A stretch of DNA of 64,000 nt, from assembly GCA_910588095.1 (NCBI GenBank), contig CAJUQH010000003.1:1-64000 (forward strand), read 5' to 3'. The notes under the pieces are model-generated. The model searched no databases. It was not told where the DNA came from and saw only the letters and a program-made list of their open reading frames with translations. Both the position numbers and the translations under genes were made by a program. This DNA is from an uncultured Eggerthellaceae bacterium (GTDB lineage: Bacteria > Actinomycetota > Coriobacteriia > Coriobacteriales > Eggerthellaceae). This document shows positions 8,567-17,495 of this stretch, piece by piece (within the stretch, counting starts at the first letter, position 1; every line of letters starts with the position of its first letter).

Positions 8567-9025
8567 ATGGATAATGAACTGATGGAGCAACTGCGGAAGA
8601 ACGTGTCCGAGGGCCCCACCCCCTATGTGAACATGGCGGGCCTTCAAGCCGAGGTCGTCGAGCCGCGTCATGTGCGCCTGCGCCTGCCCGTCGAGCCCAC
8701 GCACAAGAACCATGTGGGCATCGCCTATGCGGGCAGCGAGTTCGTGTTGGCCGAGATAGCTGGCGGCACGCTGTTCATGGCTACTTACGGCACCGACACC
8801 TTCGTCCCGGTGCTGAAGAGCGTCGATATCAAGTTCGTCAAGCCTGGCACCACCGACCTCGTGGCCGATGTTGCCCTGACCGAGCAGGAAGCTGCCGAGA
8901 AGATAGCCCCCGCCCAAGAGCGCGGCCGCGGCGATTACCTGCTCGATGTTGCCGTAACCGACGAGAGCGGCGAAGCCGTCGCCCTGTTCGCATTCAACTA
9001 CTTCGCGCTGCCCGCGCAAAGGTAA
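8567..9025 (+). CDS. Hotdog-fold thioesterase-like protein (PaaI/DUF4442 type)
   Basis: This 152-residue protein has a hotdog-fold layout: a Gly-rich turn after the predicted central helix (HVGIAYAGSEFVLAEIAGG, residues about 47-65), then strands containing KSVDIKFVKPGTTDLVADV. It is most like the DUF4442/YiiD-C and PaaI thioesterases. In this operon it would hydrolyse acyl-CoA products or dead-end CoA adducts to recycle CoA. E. coli cai lacks such a gene, although E. coli CaiE was once linked to CoA handling. ATG 8567 follows AACGAGGAGGAGCATC. Catalytic residues cannot be assigned confidently. Confidence 0.7.
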   Translation: MDNELMEQLRKNVSEGPTPYVNMAGLQAEVVEPRHVRLRLPVEPTHKNHVGIAYAGSEFVLAEIAGGTLFMATYGTDTFVPVLKSVDIKFVKPGTTDLVADVALTEQEAAEKIAPAQERGRGDYLLDVAVTDESGEAVALFAFNYFALPAQR

Positions 9026-9115
9026 TCCCTGGATCCCCTGCTTTTGCGCCGGGCGAGCTTGTGGAGGCGAGAGCCACTGCCTCGCCTCCCTTGCATCAAG
9101 GAAAGGAAAGTCCTC

Positions 9116-10486
9116 ATGACGAAAGACTACGATGCCATCGTGCTGGGTGCTGGCATAGGCGGTTTGGCGGCTGCTCTGCTGCTGGCTCATAGCGGCAAGA
9201 GGGTGGCCCTGTTCGAGAAGCGCCCCATACCGGGCGGCCGGTTGGGGTCGTCCAAGCGTGGCGACTTCACGGTCGATTACGGCGTGCACCTCATCTCGCG
9301 CGGCGAGAAGGGCCCGCTCATCCAGTTGCTGGAGCGCTGCGGCGTCGACCACGGCATCGAGTTCACCAAGGTGCGCCCCATCCAGAGCACCGGCGGCGAG
9401 AGCTTCCGCTTCCCGCACGACCTGAAGGGCCGCGTGCCCGACGCTGACTTCGAGGCGGTCATCAAGATGGTGAACGACGTGAAGGCCATGTCCGACGAAG
9501 AGACGGCGGCCTTCGATGCCATGACCCTGCAGGAGTTCTTGGACACCTACACCACCGACCCGCTCGTTCATGCCTGCGTGAGCCAAGTTGGATTCATCTA
9601 CTGCTGCATACCCGAGTACCGCCTTTCGGCAGGCGAGTTCGCGCGCTGCTTGAAGTGGGAGGCTGAGGCCCATGCCTCCGGCTACCCGAGCGGTGGCTGC
9701 GTCTCTATCACCGATGCGTACATGCGCGGGCTCGAGCAGCACGGCGTGGACGTGCGCTTCTCGACTGCGGTGGACGAGGTGCTGGTGGAAGACGGCAAGG
9801 CCGTGGGCATCAAGGCTGGCGGGCAAGAGTATCGCGCGCCCATGATCGTCTCCAACGCTGGCATCAAGGAGACGGTGCGTGACCTGGTGGGGCCGCAGCA
9901 CTTCAGCCAGGATTACGTCGATTACGTCGACGGCCTCGAGATATCGTTCGTGTCGCTCATCGCGCGCTTTGCGCTGGATACGGTCATAAGCCCCGACATC
10001 AAGATGCTCAGCAACTTCCCCTCCATGGACCCGCGCGCCTACAACGACATGCTCTGCCGCGGCGAGCTGCCTGACGACATAAGCTCGTTCATCGTGGTGC
10101 CGTCGAGCTTCGACCCGTCGGTGGCGCCTGAGGGCAGCCAGCTGGTCATGATGACCACTGCCGTGCCTGCCGACATACCGCCCGAGCATTGCCCAGCCAT
10201 CCTCGATGCGCTCATCGACGTGGCGGAATCGCATTTCCCTGGGCTGCGCGAGCACGCCGTGTTCGTGGAGAAGGTGCTCCCCGCCGACGCAGCGCGCGTC
10301 ATGGGCGAGGACGGCGCCGGCATCGGCATCGCACAGCAGGCGGGGCAGGCGGGCAAAGACCGCCCGGCCATCAAGTCGCCCCTGGAGGGCTTGTACATCG
10401 TGGGTGCCGAAGCGGGCGGCTCGGGCGTGGGCACCGAGCTGTGCGTCAACAGCGCCATAGAGTTCTTCGACAGCTATGCAGCCTGA
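9116..10486 (+). CDS. FAD-dependent oxidoreductase, phytoene desaturase/amine oxidase-like
   Basis: This 456-residue protein opens with a dinucleotide-binding motif (DAIVLGAGIGGLAAALLLA, residues about 5-23) and continues with the phytoene desaturase/CrtI signature VALFEKRPIPGGRLGS. The C-terminus has the matching FAD motif GLYIVGAEAGGSGVGTELC. It is not part of E. coli cai or fix loci, so it is an addition specific to this cluster. It might introduce, isomerise or remove a double bond in the substrate, but that is inference. ATG 9116 after GGAAAGGAAAG is chosen over an upstream frame extension to 9044 that adds 24 basic residues and has no ribosome site. Confidence 0.8.
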   Translation: MTKDYDAIVLGAGIGGLAAALLLAHSGKRVALFEKRPIPGGRLGSSKRGDFTVDYGVHLISRGEKGPLIQLLERCGVDHGIEFTKVRPIQSTGGESFRFPHDLKGRVPDADFEAVIKMVNDVKAMSDEETAAFDAMTLQEFLDTYTTDPLVHACVSQVGFIYCCIPEYRLSAGEFARCLKWEAEAHASGYPSGGCVSITDAYMRGLEQHGVDVRFSTAVDEVLVEDGKAVGIKAGGQEYRAPMIVSNAGIKETVRDLVGPQHFSQDYVDYVDGLEISFVSLIARFALDTVISPDIKMLSNFPSMDPRAYNDMLCRGELPDDISSFIVVPSSFDPSVAPEGSQLVMMTTAVPADIPPEHCPAILDALIDVAESHFPGLREHAVFVEKVLPADAARVMGEDGAGIGIAQQAGQAGKDRPAIKSPLEGLYIVGAEAGGSGVGTELCVNSAIEFFDSYAA

Positions 10487-10513
10487 CCATTGCCCGATAG
10501 AGGAGGAGCTATT

Positions 10514-11758
10514 ATGGCAAAGCATGCAGACATACCTGAGTTCGGCAACCTTTCTGGCGTGCGGGTGGTCGTTTCGGCCGTGTCCACCGCAGGCCCCTTT
10601 GCCGGCGAGCTGTTCGCCGAGAACGGCGCCGACGTCATCTGGCTCGAGCCGCCTCGCGGCATAGACCCCTACCGCTGGACCCAAGACGGCTGGGGCGTGC
10701 AGAACGAGCGGCGCAACATGCGCAACCTGATGCTCGATGTGGTGCGCCCCGAAGGCCGCGAGGTGTTCCTCAAGGTCATCGAAACAGCCGACATCTTCAT
10801 CGAGGCGTCGCGCGGCGGCCAGTGGGAGGCCTGGGGCTATACCGACGAGCTGCTGTGGGAGCGCAACCCACGCCTGGTCATCGGCCATATGTCGGGTTAC
10901 GGGCTGACGGGCGACCCGGCCTATGTGAACCTGCCGGGCTATGACTTCACCGTCAATGCCTTCAGCGGCCTCATGTACCTCAATGGGTACAAGGACGGCC
11001 CGCCCTACATGATCCAGAAATTCGTCACCGATTACTATGCGGGCCTGTTCGCCTATGGCTCTGCGCTGGCTGCCTACGTGAACGCCCAGCGTACCGGCAA
11101 GGGCGACAGCTTCGACCTGGCGCAGTTCGAGGCTGCCGTGCGCTGCCAAGCGGGCTTGTTCGGCAAGTGGTTCGAGAAGCGCCAGCAGGAGGAGCGCGGC
11201 GCGGGCGCGCCGCGCGACAACATATCGGCAGGCGCTGGGTACTACGAGTGCAAAGACGGCGAGGGCGTTTACCTGTTCACTGCCGGTCAGACCACGACGA
11301 AGAAGGCGATCGAGTTCTTCGGCTTGGAATACGGTTCCGAGCTGTTCCCCGAGGGCATACCGTCGGTGGCGCTGCACTCCGAAGGCGCCCCGGTGTTCGA
11401 CAAGGCCATCGAGGACTATTGCGCAACGCATACGGCTGCGGAGTTCGCCGAGGCCATGGCTGGGATAGGCATTCCCTGCTCGGTGGTCATGTCCTACGGG
11501 ATGATGGAGGACCATCCGCATTACCTGGCCCGCAACACGTGGGTGGAGTGGGATACCGTCGACGGACGCCGCGTGAAGGGCGTCACCGCTGTGCCGCAGT
11601 TCAAGAACAACCCGTCGCGCATCTGGCGCGGGTGCCCTTCCCAGGGCATGGACAACGACGACATCTTGGCCGACATCGGCATTACCGACCAGGATCAGAT
11701 TGCCCGGCTCTACGAGGAAGGGATCTTGCGCAAGAGCGATTACATCGGGGGACTGTGA
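10514..11758 (+). CDS. Type III (CaiB/BaiF family) CoA-transferase
   Basis: This 414-residue protein matches the family III CoA-transferases (CaiB, formyl-CoA transferase, BaiF). The conserved catalytic Asp that forms the mixed anhydride is probably D173 in KFVTDYYAGL. Other family features are the N-terminal VVVSAVSTAGPFAGELFAENGADVI-type Rossmann start (residues 18-42) and HMSGYGLTGDP at 125-135. It would move CoA from product to incoming substrate, saving ATP after initial activation by the ligase. ATG 10514 follows a strong AGGAGGAGCT. The stop overlaps the next start as TGATG. Confidence 0.9.
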   Translation: MAKHADIPEFGNLSGVRVVVSAVSTAGPFAGELFAENGADVIWLEPPRGIDPYRWTQDGWGVQNERRNMRNLMLDVVRPEGREVFLKVIETADIFIEASRGGQWEAWGYTDELLWERNPRLVIGHMSGYGLTGDPAYVNLPGYDFTVNAFSGLMYLNGYKDGPPYMIQKFVTDYYAGLFAYGSALAAYVNAQRTGKGDSFDLAQFEAAVRCQAGLFGKWFEKRQQEERGAGAPRDNISAGAGYYECKDGEGVYLFTAGQTTTKKAIEFFGLEYGSELFPEGIPSVALHSEGAPVFDKAIEDYCATHTAAEFAEAMAGIGIPCSVVMSYGMMEDHPHYLARNTWVEWDTVDGRRVKGVTAVPQFKNNPSRIWRGCPSQGMDNDDILADIGITDQDQIARLYEEGILRKSDYIGGL

Positions 11759-13410
11759 TGAACATCGCCGACGTCATCGTCGAGTCGGCCCAGGTGCACC
11801 TTGGCAAAGTGGCCATCGCGTGCGACGGGCGCCGCTTCACCTATGAGGAGCTGGTGGGGCGCGTCCGTCGCGCGGCCCAGGCGCTGCAGCATTTGGGGGT
11901 GAGCCAGGGCGACCATGTGGCGCTGTTGGCTGACAACTCAAACGCGGTGCTGGAGTGCGTGTTCGCGTGCGCCTGGATAGGCGCGGTGTGCGAGCAGTAC
12001 AACACCCGCCTTTCGATTTGCGCCCTTGATGAGCTCATGGGGCGCTCGCCGGCTCGGGTGGTAGTGGCGGGTGCGCGCTTCGTCGAGTCGCTGGACGAGC
12101 GGTTCATCGAAGGCCCCTGCGGACGGCCCGACGCCTTGGTGCAGATAGGCGGCGAGGCGTCTTTCGCGCAGGAGGCCAGCGCGGAATGCGCGGTCGACGA
12201 TGGGGCTGGATGCAGCTCGGCGACGGGAAGCCTGGCCGCTGCGGCTCTGCCTGCAGGCAAGAGCAAGGTGCCCCGGTATGGCTACGAGGCTTTGCTGGGC
12301 TCTTGCGACCCTGCCCCTGGCCCGCTTTCGCTGCCGCCGGAAAGCCCCTGCATGCAGTTCTTTACCAGCGGCACCACGGGCATGCCGCGCGGGGTGGTCG
12401 TATCCCATGAGGCGCTGGTCGAGCGCTGGCGCATCGACGCGCGCGAGCAGCGCTTCCGTGCCGATGATGTCATGCTGTGCGTGCTGCCGCTGTTCCATGT
12501 GACCAGCATGGGCGTGTACGTGGCCCTCATGGTGGGCGCCACGGTGGTCATCGAGCGTGCGAGCGACGGCGCTGCCGTGGCGGCCGCGGTGCGCAAGAAC
12601 GCCGTCACGCGCACGGGGCTGGTGCCCTTCCTCATGCGATCCCTGGTCGACCATATGGAGCGCCACAACGTGCCGTTGCCCAGCTTGGAGTACGTCATCT
12701 ATGGCGGCGAGCCCATAGACGGCCCCTTCCTCATGCGCTGCCACGAGCGCATGGGCTGCAAGCTCATCCAGGGCTACGGCATGACCGAGACGCTGTCGGC
12801 CATCACCATGTTGGGCCCCGACGACCATGGCCATCCCGAGCGGGTGGGCACGGCGGGCAAGGTGGTTCCTGGGTTCGACTTGCGCATCGAGGCTAAGGAC
12901 GGCCACAGCTGCGTTGCGGGCGAGCGGGGCGAAGTGCTCGTGCGCACGCCCACGCTCATGCTGGGCTATTACGGCGACCCTGAGCGCACGGCCGAGGTGA
13001 TGCAGGATGGCTGGTACCGCACCGGCGACATAGGCTACCTCGACGAGGACGGCTACCTGATGCTGGTCGATCGCAAGAACAACCTGGTCATAACTGGCGG
13101 CGAGAACGTCTACCCTTCCGAGGTGATGCGCTGCATACGCGCCATGGGCGATGCCGTGGCCGACGTGGCGGTGGTTGGCGTGCCCGATGACTACTGGGGC
13201 GAGTCGCTGGCGGCTTTCGTGGTGCGCAGCCCTGGGGCCCAGCTCGACGAAGAGGCGGTGTCGGCATGGTGCCGCGAGCGGCTGGGCGCCTACAAGCGCC
13301 CGCGGCGGGTGATGTTCGTGGACAGCTTGCGGCGCAACCCATCAGGCAAGATACCCAAGGAATACCTACATGAACTGACGCAGAGCATCCAGGAGGAGAG
13401 CAATGGCTGA
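11758..13410 (+). CDS. CaiC-like acyl-CoA synthetase (AMP-forming ligase)
   Basis: This 550-residue ANL-superfamily enzyme has all core motifs: the P-loop-like FFTSGTTGMPRG (residues about 200-211), YGMTET near 341, the hinge region GWYRTGDIGYLDEDGYL near 418, and the catalytic C-terminal Lys in NPSGKIPKEY near 536. It activates a carboxylic acid to acyl-AMP and then acyl-CoA. A low-complexity linker of about 60 residues (residues about 120-180) interrupts the N-terminal domain and is unusual for the family. The start is ATG 11758 in a TGATG overlap with the CoA-transferase; the same frame is open upstream only as a shadow. The acid substrate is unknown. Confidence 0.9.
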   Translation: MNIADVIVESAQVHLGKVAIACDGRRFTYEELVGRVRRAAQALQHLGVSQGDHVALLADNSNAVLECVFACAWIGAVCEQYNTRLSICALDELMGRSPARVVVAGARFVESLDERFIEGPCGRPDALVQIGGEASFAQEASAECAVDDGAGCSSATGSLAAAALPAGKSKVPRYGYEALLGSCDPAPGPLSLPPESPCMQFFTSGTTGMPRGVVVSHEALVERWRIDAREQRFRADDVMLCVLPLFHVTSMGVYVALMVGATVVIERASDGAAVAAAVRKNAVTRTGLVPFLMRSLVDHMERHNVPLPSLEYVIYGGEPIDGPFLMRCHERMGCKLIQGYGMTETLSAITMLGPDDHGHPERVGTAGKVVPGFDLRIEAKDGHSCVAGERGEVLVRTPTLMLGYYGDPERTAEVMQDGWYRTGDIGYLDEDGYLMLVDRKNNLVITGGENVYPSEVMRCIRAMGDAVADVAVVGVPDDYWGESLAAFVVRSPGAQLDEEAVSAWCRERLGAYKRPRRVMFVDSLRRNPSGKIPKEYLHELTQSIQEESNG

Positions 13411-14689
13411 TTTCGACGTGATAGTGGTAGGGGCGGGCTGCGCCGGGTCGGCAGCGGCTTGCGTCCTGGCGCGGGAAGGCAAGGGCGTGCTGCTGGTGGA
13501 GCGCGGCACCGATGCTGGCTCCAAGAACATGACCGGCGGGCGCATCTACACCCATGCCCTGCGCGACGTCATCCCCGACTTCGAAGATGACGCACCCCTT
13601 GAGAGGCGCATAACCTGCGAGCGCATATCGCTGATGACCGAAGACGCAGCCACTACCGTGGAATATGCCTCTCCTGCGCTGGGGGCGCCCGAGAACGCGT
13701 CTTATGCGGTGCTACGCGGCCCCTTCGATAGCTGGCTGGCCTCCAAGGCCGAGCAGGCTGGTGCCGAGTGCGTGTTCGGCATAACGGTGGACGGCTTGGT
13801 GAAGGATGGCGCCCGCATAGCGGGCATCCGCGCCAACGGAGACGAGATAACGGCCGACATCACCATCTTGGCCGATGGCGCCAACTCGTTGCTGGTGGAG
13901 GAGGCTGGGCTAGGCAAGCGCCCGCTGCCCCATCAGATGGCCGTCAGCGCCAAGGAGACCATCGCCTTGCCCCCGGAAACGATAGACGACCGATTCCGCG
14001 CAGCGCCAGGCGAAGGCACGGCATGGCTGTTCGCGGGGTCGCCCACTGGCGGCCATGTGGGCGGCGGCTTCCTGTACACCAACCGCGATTCCGTCTCCAT
14101 CGGGCTGGTGGCCACGTTGTCAGACCTGTGCACCTCTACCGTGGCGCTGCCCGACCTGCTCGAGCGCTTCAAGCAGCACCCAGCGGTGGAGCCGGTGCTG
14201 CGGGGCGGCAAGCTGGTGGAGTACTCCGGCCACATGGTGCCCGAAGGCGGCCTTGCCATGGTGCCCGAGCTGACGGGCGACGGCTGCCTGGTGGCGGGCG
14301 ATGCGGCCATGCTCTGCGTGAACCTGGGCTATCAGGTGCGTGGCATGGACTACGCCCTGGCATCGGGCCGCATGGCGGCCGAGGCGGCTCTTGAGGCCCT
14401 GGAGGCCGGAGATACGTCGGCTGCAGGGCTGCAAGGCTATCGCAGCCGACTGGAGCAGAGCTTCGTGCTGCAGGACATGCGGGCATATCGCGACTTCCCC
14501 GCGTTCATGGAGAAGACCACGCGCATATTCGACACGTATCCAGCCATGGCTTCGGACATGATGCAGTCGTTGTTCAAGGTGGACGGCGCCCCGGTGCGCC
14601 CGTTGCGCAAGAAGATGATGGAGCCGTTGCGCCGCGTGGGCCTCATGACGGTGCTCGGCGATGTGCGGAAGGGGATGAAGGCCCTATGA
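13403..14689 (+). CDS. fixC: FixC-like ETF:quinone oxidoreductase flavoprotein
   Basis: This 428-residue flavoprotein begins with the FAD motif FDVIVVGAGCAGSAAACVLA (residues 4-23) and contains ADGANSLLVEEAGL near 158 and the GDAAMLCVNLGYQVRGMDYA region near 299, as in FixC/ETF-QO proteins. With FixX it would move electrons between ETF, quinone and ferredoxin pools. In FixABCX systems this couples NADH to both quinone and low-potential ferredoxin. The start overlaps the ligase end by 8 bases behind AGGAGGAGAGC, and the end overlaps fixX as ATGA, so translation is coupled. Confidence 0.9.
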   Translation: MADFDVIVVGAGCAGSAAACVLAREGKGVLLVERGTDAGSKNMTGGRIYTHALRDVIPDFEDDAPLERRITCERISLMTEDAATTVEYASPALGAPENASYAVLRGPFDSWLASKAEQAGAECVFGITVDGLVKDGARIAGIRANGDEITADITILADGANSLLVEEAGLGKRPLPHQMAVSAKETIALPPETIDDRFRAAPGEGTAWLFAGSPTGGHVGGGFLYTNRDSVSIGLVATLSDLCTSTVALPDLLERFKQHPAVEPVLRGGKLVEYSGHMVPEGGLAMVPELTGDGCLVAGDAAMLCVNLGYQVRGMDYALASGRMAAEAALEALEAGDTSAAGLQGYRSRLEQSFVLQDMRAYRDFPAFMEKTTRIFDTYPAMASDMMQSLFKVDGAPVRPLRKKMMEPLRRVGLMTVLGDVRKGMKAL

Positions 14690-14979
14690 GCGAGCAGGCC
14701 ACAGTGCGCGTCGACGAGAAGCTGGCTGTCGATAAGTTCAACGTCGACGAGGGCAACGCCCATATAGCCGTGGTGGAATCCCCCGATGCGAGCGAGTTCG
14801 CCAAGCTCCAGCTGTGCTGCCCAGCCGGGTTGTACCAGCGCGGCGATGAGGGGGAGTTCCTGTTCGATTACGCAGGCTGCCTCGAGTGCGGCACGTGCCG
14901 CATCCTGTGCGGATCCACCATCATCGACCGTTGGGAATACCCCAAAGACGGCGCGGGGGTGTCTTACCGCTACGGCTGA
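14686..14979 (+). CDS. fixX: FixX-like ferredoxin
   Basis: This 97-residue ferredoxin-like protein carries the FixX/ETF-QO C-terminal Cys set: CCPAGLY (residues about 44-50) followed by CLECGTCRILC (residues about 65-75), suitable for one [4Fe-4S] cluster. It should work with FixC. It starts inside the last codons of fixC (ATGA) and ends the operon. Its last 10 bases overlap the 3' end of the convergent membrane protein gene, so the convergent transcripts overlap and no separate terminator fits between them. Confidence 0.92.
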   Translation: MSEQATVRVDEKLAVDKFNVDEGNAHIAVVESPDASEFAKLQLCCPAGLYQRGDEGEFLFDYAGCLECGTCRILCGSTIIDRWEYPKDGAGVSYRYG

Positions 14980-16112
14980 GCCTTGGGAGTGGGGGCGTCG
15001 CTGGCCGTGGAGCGTGGGGCGGTAGGAGTGCGGTCGTGGTTCGAGGTCGCATCCTTTGGTGCGCTCGCCTTCGCTTCCGCGTCTTCTATGCCCTTCCCTC
15101 TGGTCGAGCCCTTCCCCGTGAATGCCTTCATGCGTTGGATGACCACGGCGCCTATGAGGAACGGCAGCCAGAACACGATGCCGCGGTACACCATGACCAC
15201 GGCCATGCCGGCGGCCTGGTCGATGCCGAACAGCGTGAACGCCACCAGCACCGCCGCTTCCACCACGCCTACGCCTTGGGGAGTGAACGATATCATGGCG
15301 AACAGCGTTGCCACCACATAGCCGCAGACGAGCGCCTGGATGTCGTGGATGCCGAACGCCATGCCCACCATGGCGAAGCAGCCCAGCTCGCAAGTGCTCG
15401 CCAGCACGGCCAGCAGGAACGTGCGCACGGTGGTGCCAGGGTGCTTCACCATGAGCCCGGCGGCTGACGAGAACGATTCCACGGTGCGTTCGGCCCAGGG
15501 GTCGATGGGTCCCTTCTTGAACTTGCGGGCCACCTTGTCCACCAGGCGCTCGATAGGGTGCAGCAGCTTCAGCACCAGGTCGGGGTGGGTTCCGCCCAGG
15601 GTCATGACGGCCACGAGGCCGCCCACCAGCGCGATGGCCAGCACGCCCAGCAGCAGCCATCCGGGCTGCAGGCCCACGGTGAACGTGAGCACGCCGAAGC
15701 CGGCCAGCATGATGATGACGAACCCGGTGTCGATGGAAAGCTGCATGAGCAGCGCCGCTCCGGTGGCCTTGCCTGCGGGCACGCCGCGCTTGCCCGAGTC
15801 GTCCACTACCAGCGTGGTGCCGGCCAGGTTCAGCGAAGGCGCCACCGTGTTGACGAAGAACGTGCCGAACACCAGCTTGAGCCCTTCGCGGTAGCGCAAG
15901 TTGGCGCCCACCGAACGGAAGCACCACACGAACTCGGCGCCTTGGGTGAAGTACTTGCCCAGCTGGAACGCCACGGCGGCGATCAGGAACACGGGCGTGC
16001 CCTCGCGCACGGTGCGCAGCAGGTCCTCCAGCTGGTCGCCGCGCAAGAACACGAACGCCAGCACGATGACGACCACAAGGCCTGCGACGATCTTTCCTCC
16101 GGTGCTCTTCAT
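14970..16112 (-). CDS. Lysylphosphatidylglycerol synthase TM-region/UPF0104 flippase-like membrane protein
   Basis: This 380-residue polytopic protein has about eight predicted membrane segments and the pattern of the UPF0104/YbhN/AglD family: GAEFVWCFRSVGANLRYREG and FGTFFVNTVAPSLNLAG in the N-terminal half, and SFTPQGVGVVEAAVLVAFTL with an Arg-containing GIVFWLP region near the end. Members are membrane-bound flippase-like or glycosyl-transfer accessory proteins. ATG 16112 (MKSTGGKIVAGL) is chosen because it starts just before the first membrane segment; the frame stays open to 16154. The C-terminal 50 residues are charged and probably cytosolic. Linkage to the neighbouring metabolic operon is only positional. 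Confidence 0.8.
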   Translation of the reverse strand: MKSTGGKIVAGLVVVIVLAFVFLRGDQLEDLLRTVREGTPVFLIAAVAFQLGKYFTQGAEFVWCFRSVGANLRYREGLKLVFGTFFVNTVAPSLNLAGTTLVVDDSGKRGVPAGKATGAALLMQLSIDTGFVIIMLAGFGVLTFTVGLQPGWLLLGVLAIALVGGLVAVMTLGGTHPDLVLKLLHPIERLVDKVARKFKKGPIDPWAERTVESFSSAAGLMVKHPGTTVRTFLLAVLASTCELGCFAMVGMAFGIHDIQALVCGYVVATLFAMISFTPQGVGVVEAAVLVAFTLFGIDQAAGMAVVMVYRGIVFWLPFLIGAVVIQRMKAFTGKGSTRGKGIEDAEAKASAPKDATSNHDRTPTAPRSTASDAPTPKAQP

Positions 16113-16226
16113 GCCCTCAAGTATACCTGTAGGCAACGGAGGGCTGCCGGGCACGTGCCGGTTTCGCGCCGGGCTGTTGCCAGCCTGTTTCCGCTTGGGG
16201 CCGAATCGGGGCCCTCCAGGCTGGCG

Positions 16227-17222
16227 TCAGAACGCAATTGCCTGGCGTCGGCGCGCCACCAGGTCGCGGGCGGCCGATATGTGCACCCGTATGAGCTCGT
16301 CATCGCTGTGGCAGGTCTCATGCAATGCGTCGAACACCACGGGCATGAGCTCGACGAGGCGCTTCGCGCCCGCGTCGGTCAACTGGATGGTGCGCACGCG
16401 GCGGTTCTCGGTCGAGCGCTGGCGGGTTATGAGCCCTGTGGCCTCCAGGTTTCGCAGGCACGATGTTATGTCGCTGGCGTTGAGGAACAGGAACTCGGCG
16501 ATGGCGCTGGCGGTGCTATGGCCACCCAGCACGCGCAGGGCCAGCAGCGCGCGGAAGTCGTTCGGCGCGAGGCCGTGGGCCTGCAGCGCACGGGTGGTGA
16601 GCGAGCGCGAGATCATCACCGTGTCGACCAGCGCGGTGTCCAGCCGCTGCTTGCCGCCCTCCATGCGCGGCGATGAATGGCGCTCCACGGCGGCTACCGA
16701 GCTGGCCAGCGCGGCGGCCAGCTGCTCGCGAGTGAGCGAGCGCCAATAGCTGGCCATGACGGCCACCACGGCCGCATCGGCCTGATGCATCAGCGTACGG
16801 CCGCGCTGCGAGAGCGTCAGGTCGACAGCACGCATGTCGCACGCGTCCTCATGGCGCACCACGGCTCCGGCGTCAGCCAGCTTGGCCACGGCAGCGGACA
16901 CGGTGGAAAGCCCCACGCCCAAGCATTGGGCCAGGGCGCCCGTGCGCACGGCATCGCCTTCGGCCAGGCGCAGCATGATGCGGTACTGCAGCGGCGTCAC
17001 GCCGCACTCGGCGCTGAGCGAATGGGCGATGGACTTGGCCAGCACGTCCATCATGGTGAGGTAGTCGCTCATGAAGTCGAAGGCATGGGCGTTCTCGGGG
17101 GCGTCGCAGGCTACGACGTGAGCGCGGTAAAGGGTCTCGGGCAGCGCATCGGGGCTGCGGACCGTTGCGGCATCGGGGGCTGCTTCCTCAAGCAAGGGCT
17201 CGATGGCGATGGCGGCTTCCAC
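16227..17222 (-). CDS. Tandem MarR-family regulator (two winged-helix units in one chain)
   Basis: This 331-residue protein appears to contain two consecutive MarR modules. The first covers residues about 50-170 (VTPLQYRIMLRLAEGDAV, LAQCLGVGLSTVSAAVAKLA, AVDLTLSQRGRTLM) and the second about 195-325 (LAPNDFRALLALRVLG, ASAIAEFLFLNASDITSCL, RTIQLTDAGAKRLVELMP). Typical MarR proteins are about 150 residues and dimerise; here a covalent pseudo-dimer may form. The GTG start at 17222 sits behind a GGGAAGGGAG ribosome site. It is divergent from the second molybdopterin operon, and the shared region holds repeated CTATTC/GAATAG half-sites, so it probably represses that operon and itself. Confidence 0.85.
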   Translation of the reverse strand: MEAAIAIEPLLEEAAPDAATVRSPDALPETLYRAHVVACDAPENAHAFDFMSDYLTMMDVLAKSIAHSLSAECGVTPLQYRIMLRLAEGDAVRTGALAQCLGVGLSTVSAAVAKLADAGAVVRHEDACDMRAVDLTLSQRGRTLMHQADAAVVAVMASYWRSLTREQLAAALASSVAAVERHSSPRMEGGKQRLDTALVDTVMISRSLTTRALQAHGLAPNDFRALLALRVLGGHSTASAIAEFLFLNASDITSCLRNLEATGLITRQRSTENRRVRTIQLTDAGAKRLVELMPVVFDALHETCHSDDELIRVHISAARDLVARRRQAIAF

Positions 17223-17325
17223 AAGGGGCTCCCTTCCCCTCAGGCACGCAGGGGAGCCTTGGCTTCCCCATGGCGCTTGGATGTTGGACGGCCTGATGGC
17301 TTTCGCGACAAGGGCGCCCTTGCGT

Positions 17326-17365
17326 CTATTCTAATGACTGAATAGTTCAATGGCAATACTATTCA
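17326..17365. promoter_or_regulatory. Three-half-site operator between the tandem MarR gene and the molybdoenzyme operon
   Basis: CTATTC (17326-17331), GAATAG (17340-17345) and CTATTC (17359-17364) alternate in orientation. They form two overlapping inverted repeats: CTATTC-N8-GAATAG, and TGAATAGT-N11-ACTATTCA (17339-17346 with 17358-17365, 8 of 8 matches). This is the only AT-rich part of the divergent region. It is a plausible binding site for the adjacent regulator. Confidence 0.7.
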
Positions 17366-17495
17366 AGGAAGCCATTGTAGGCGAAGAACCCTTTCCAAAC
17401 GCCCCGCATAGGGCCTATAAAGGAAGGCAAGATGCGATTCGGCTCGGTGAGAGAGGCCGGCCGGGCGCAAGAGCGAGAGGAAAGCGAGGAAGCCC

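Noticed and set aside
11167..13410. A 747-residue fusion extending the acyl-CoA ligase upstream
   Set aside because: The first 197 residues are an out-of-frame reading of the CoA-transferase gene; the ligase starts at ATG 11758 in a TGATG overlap.
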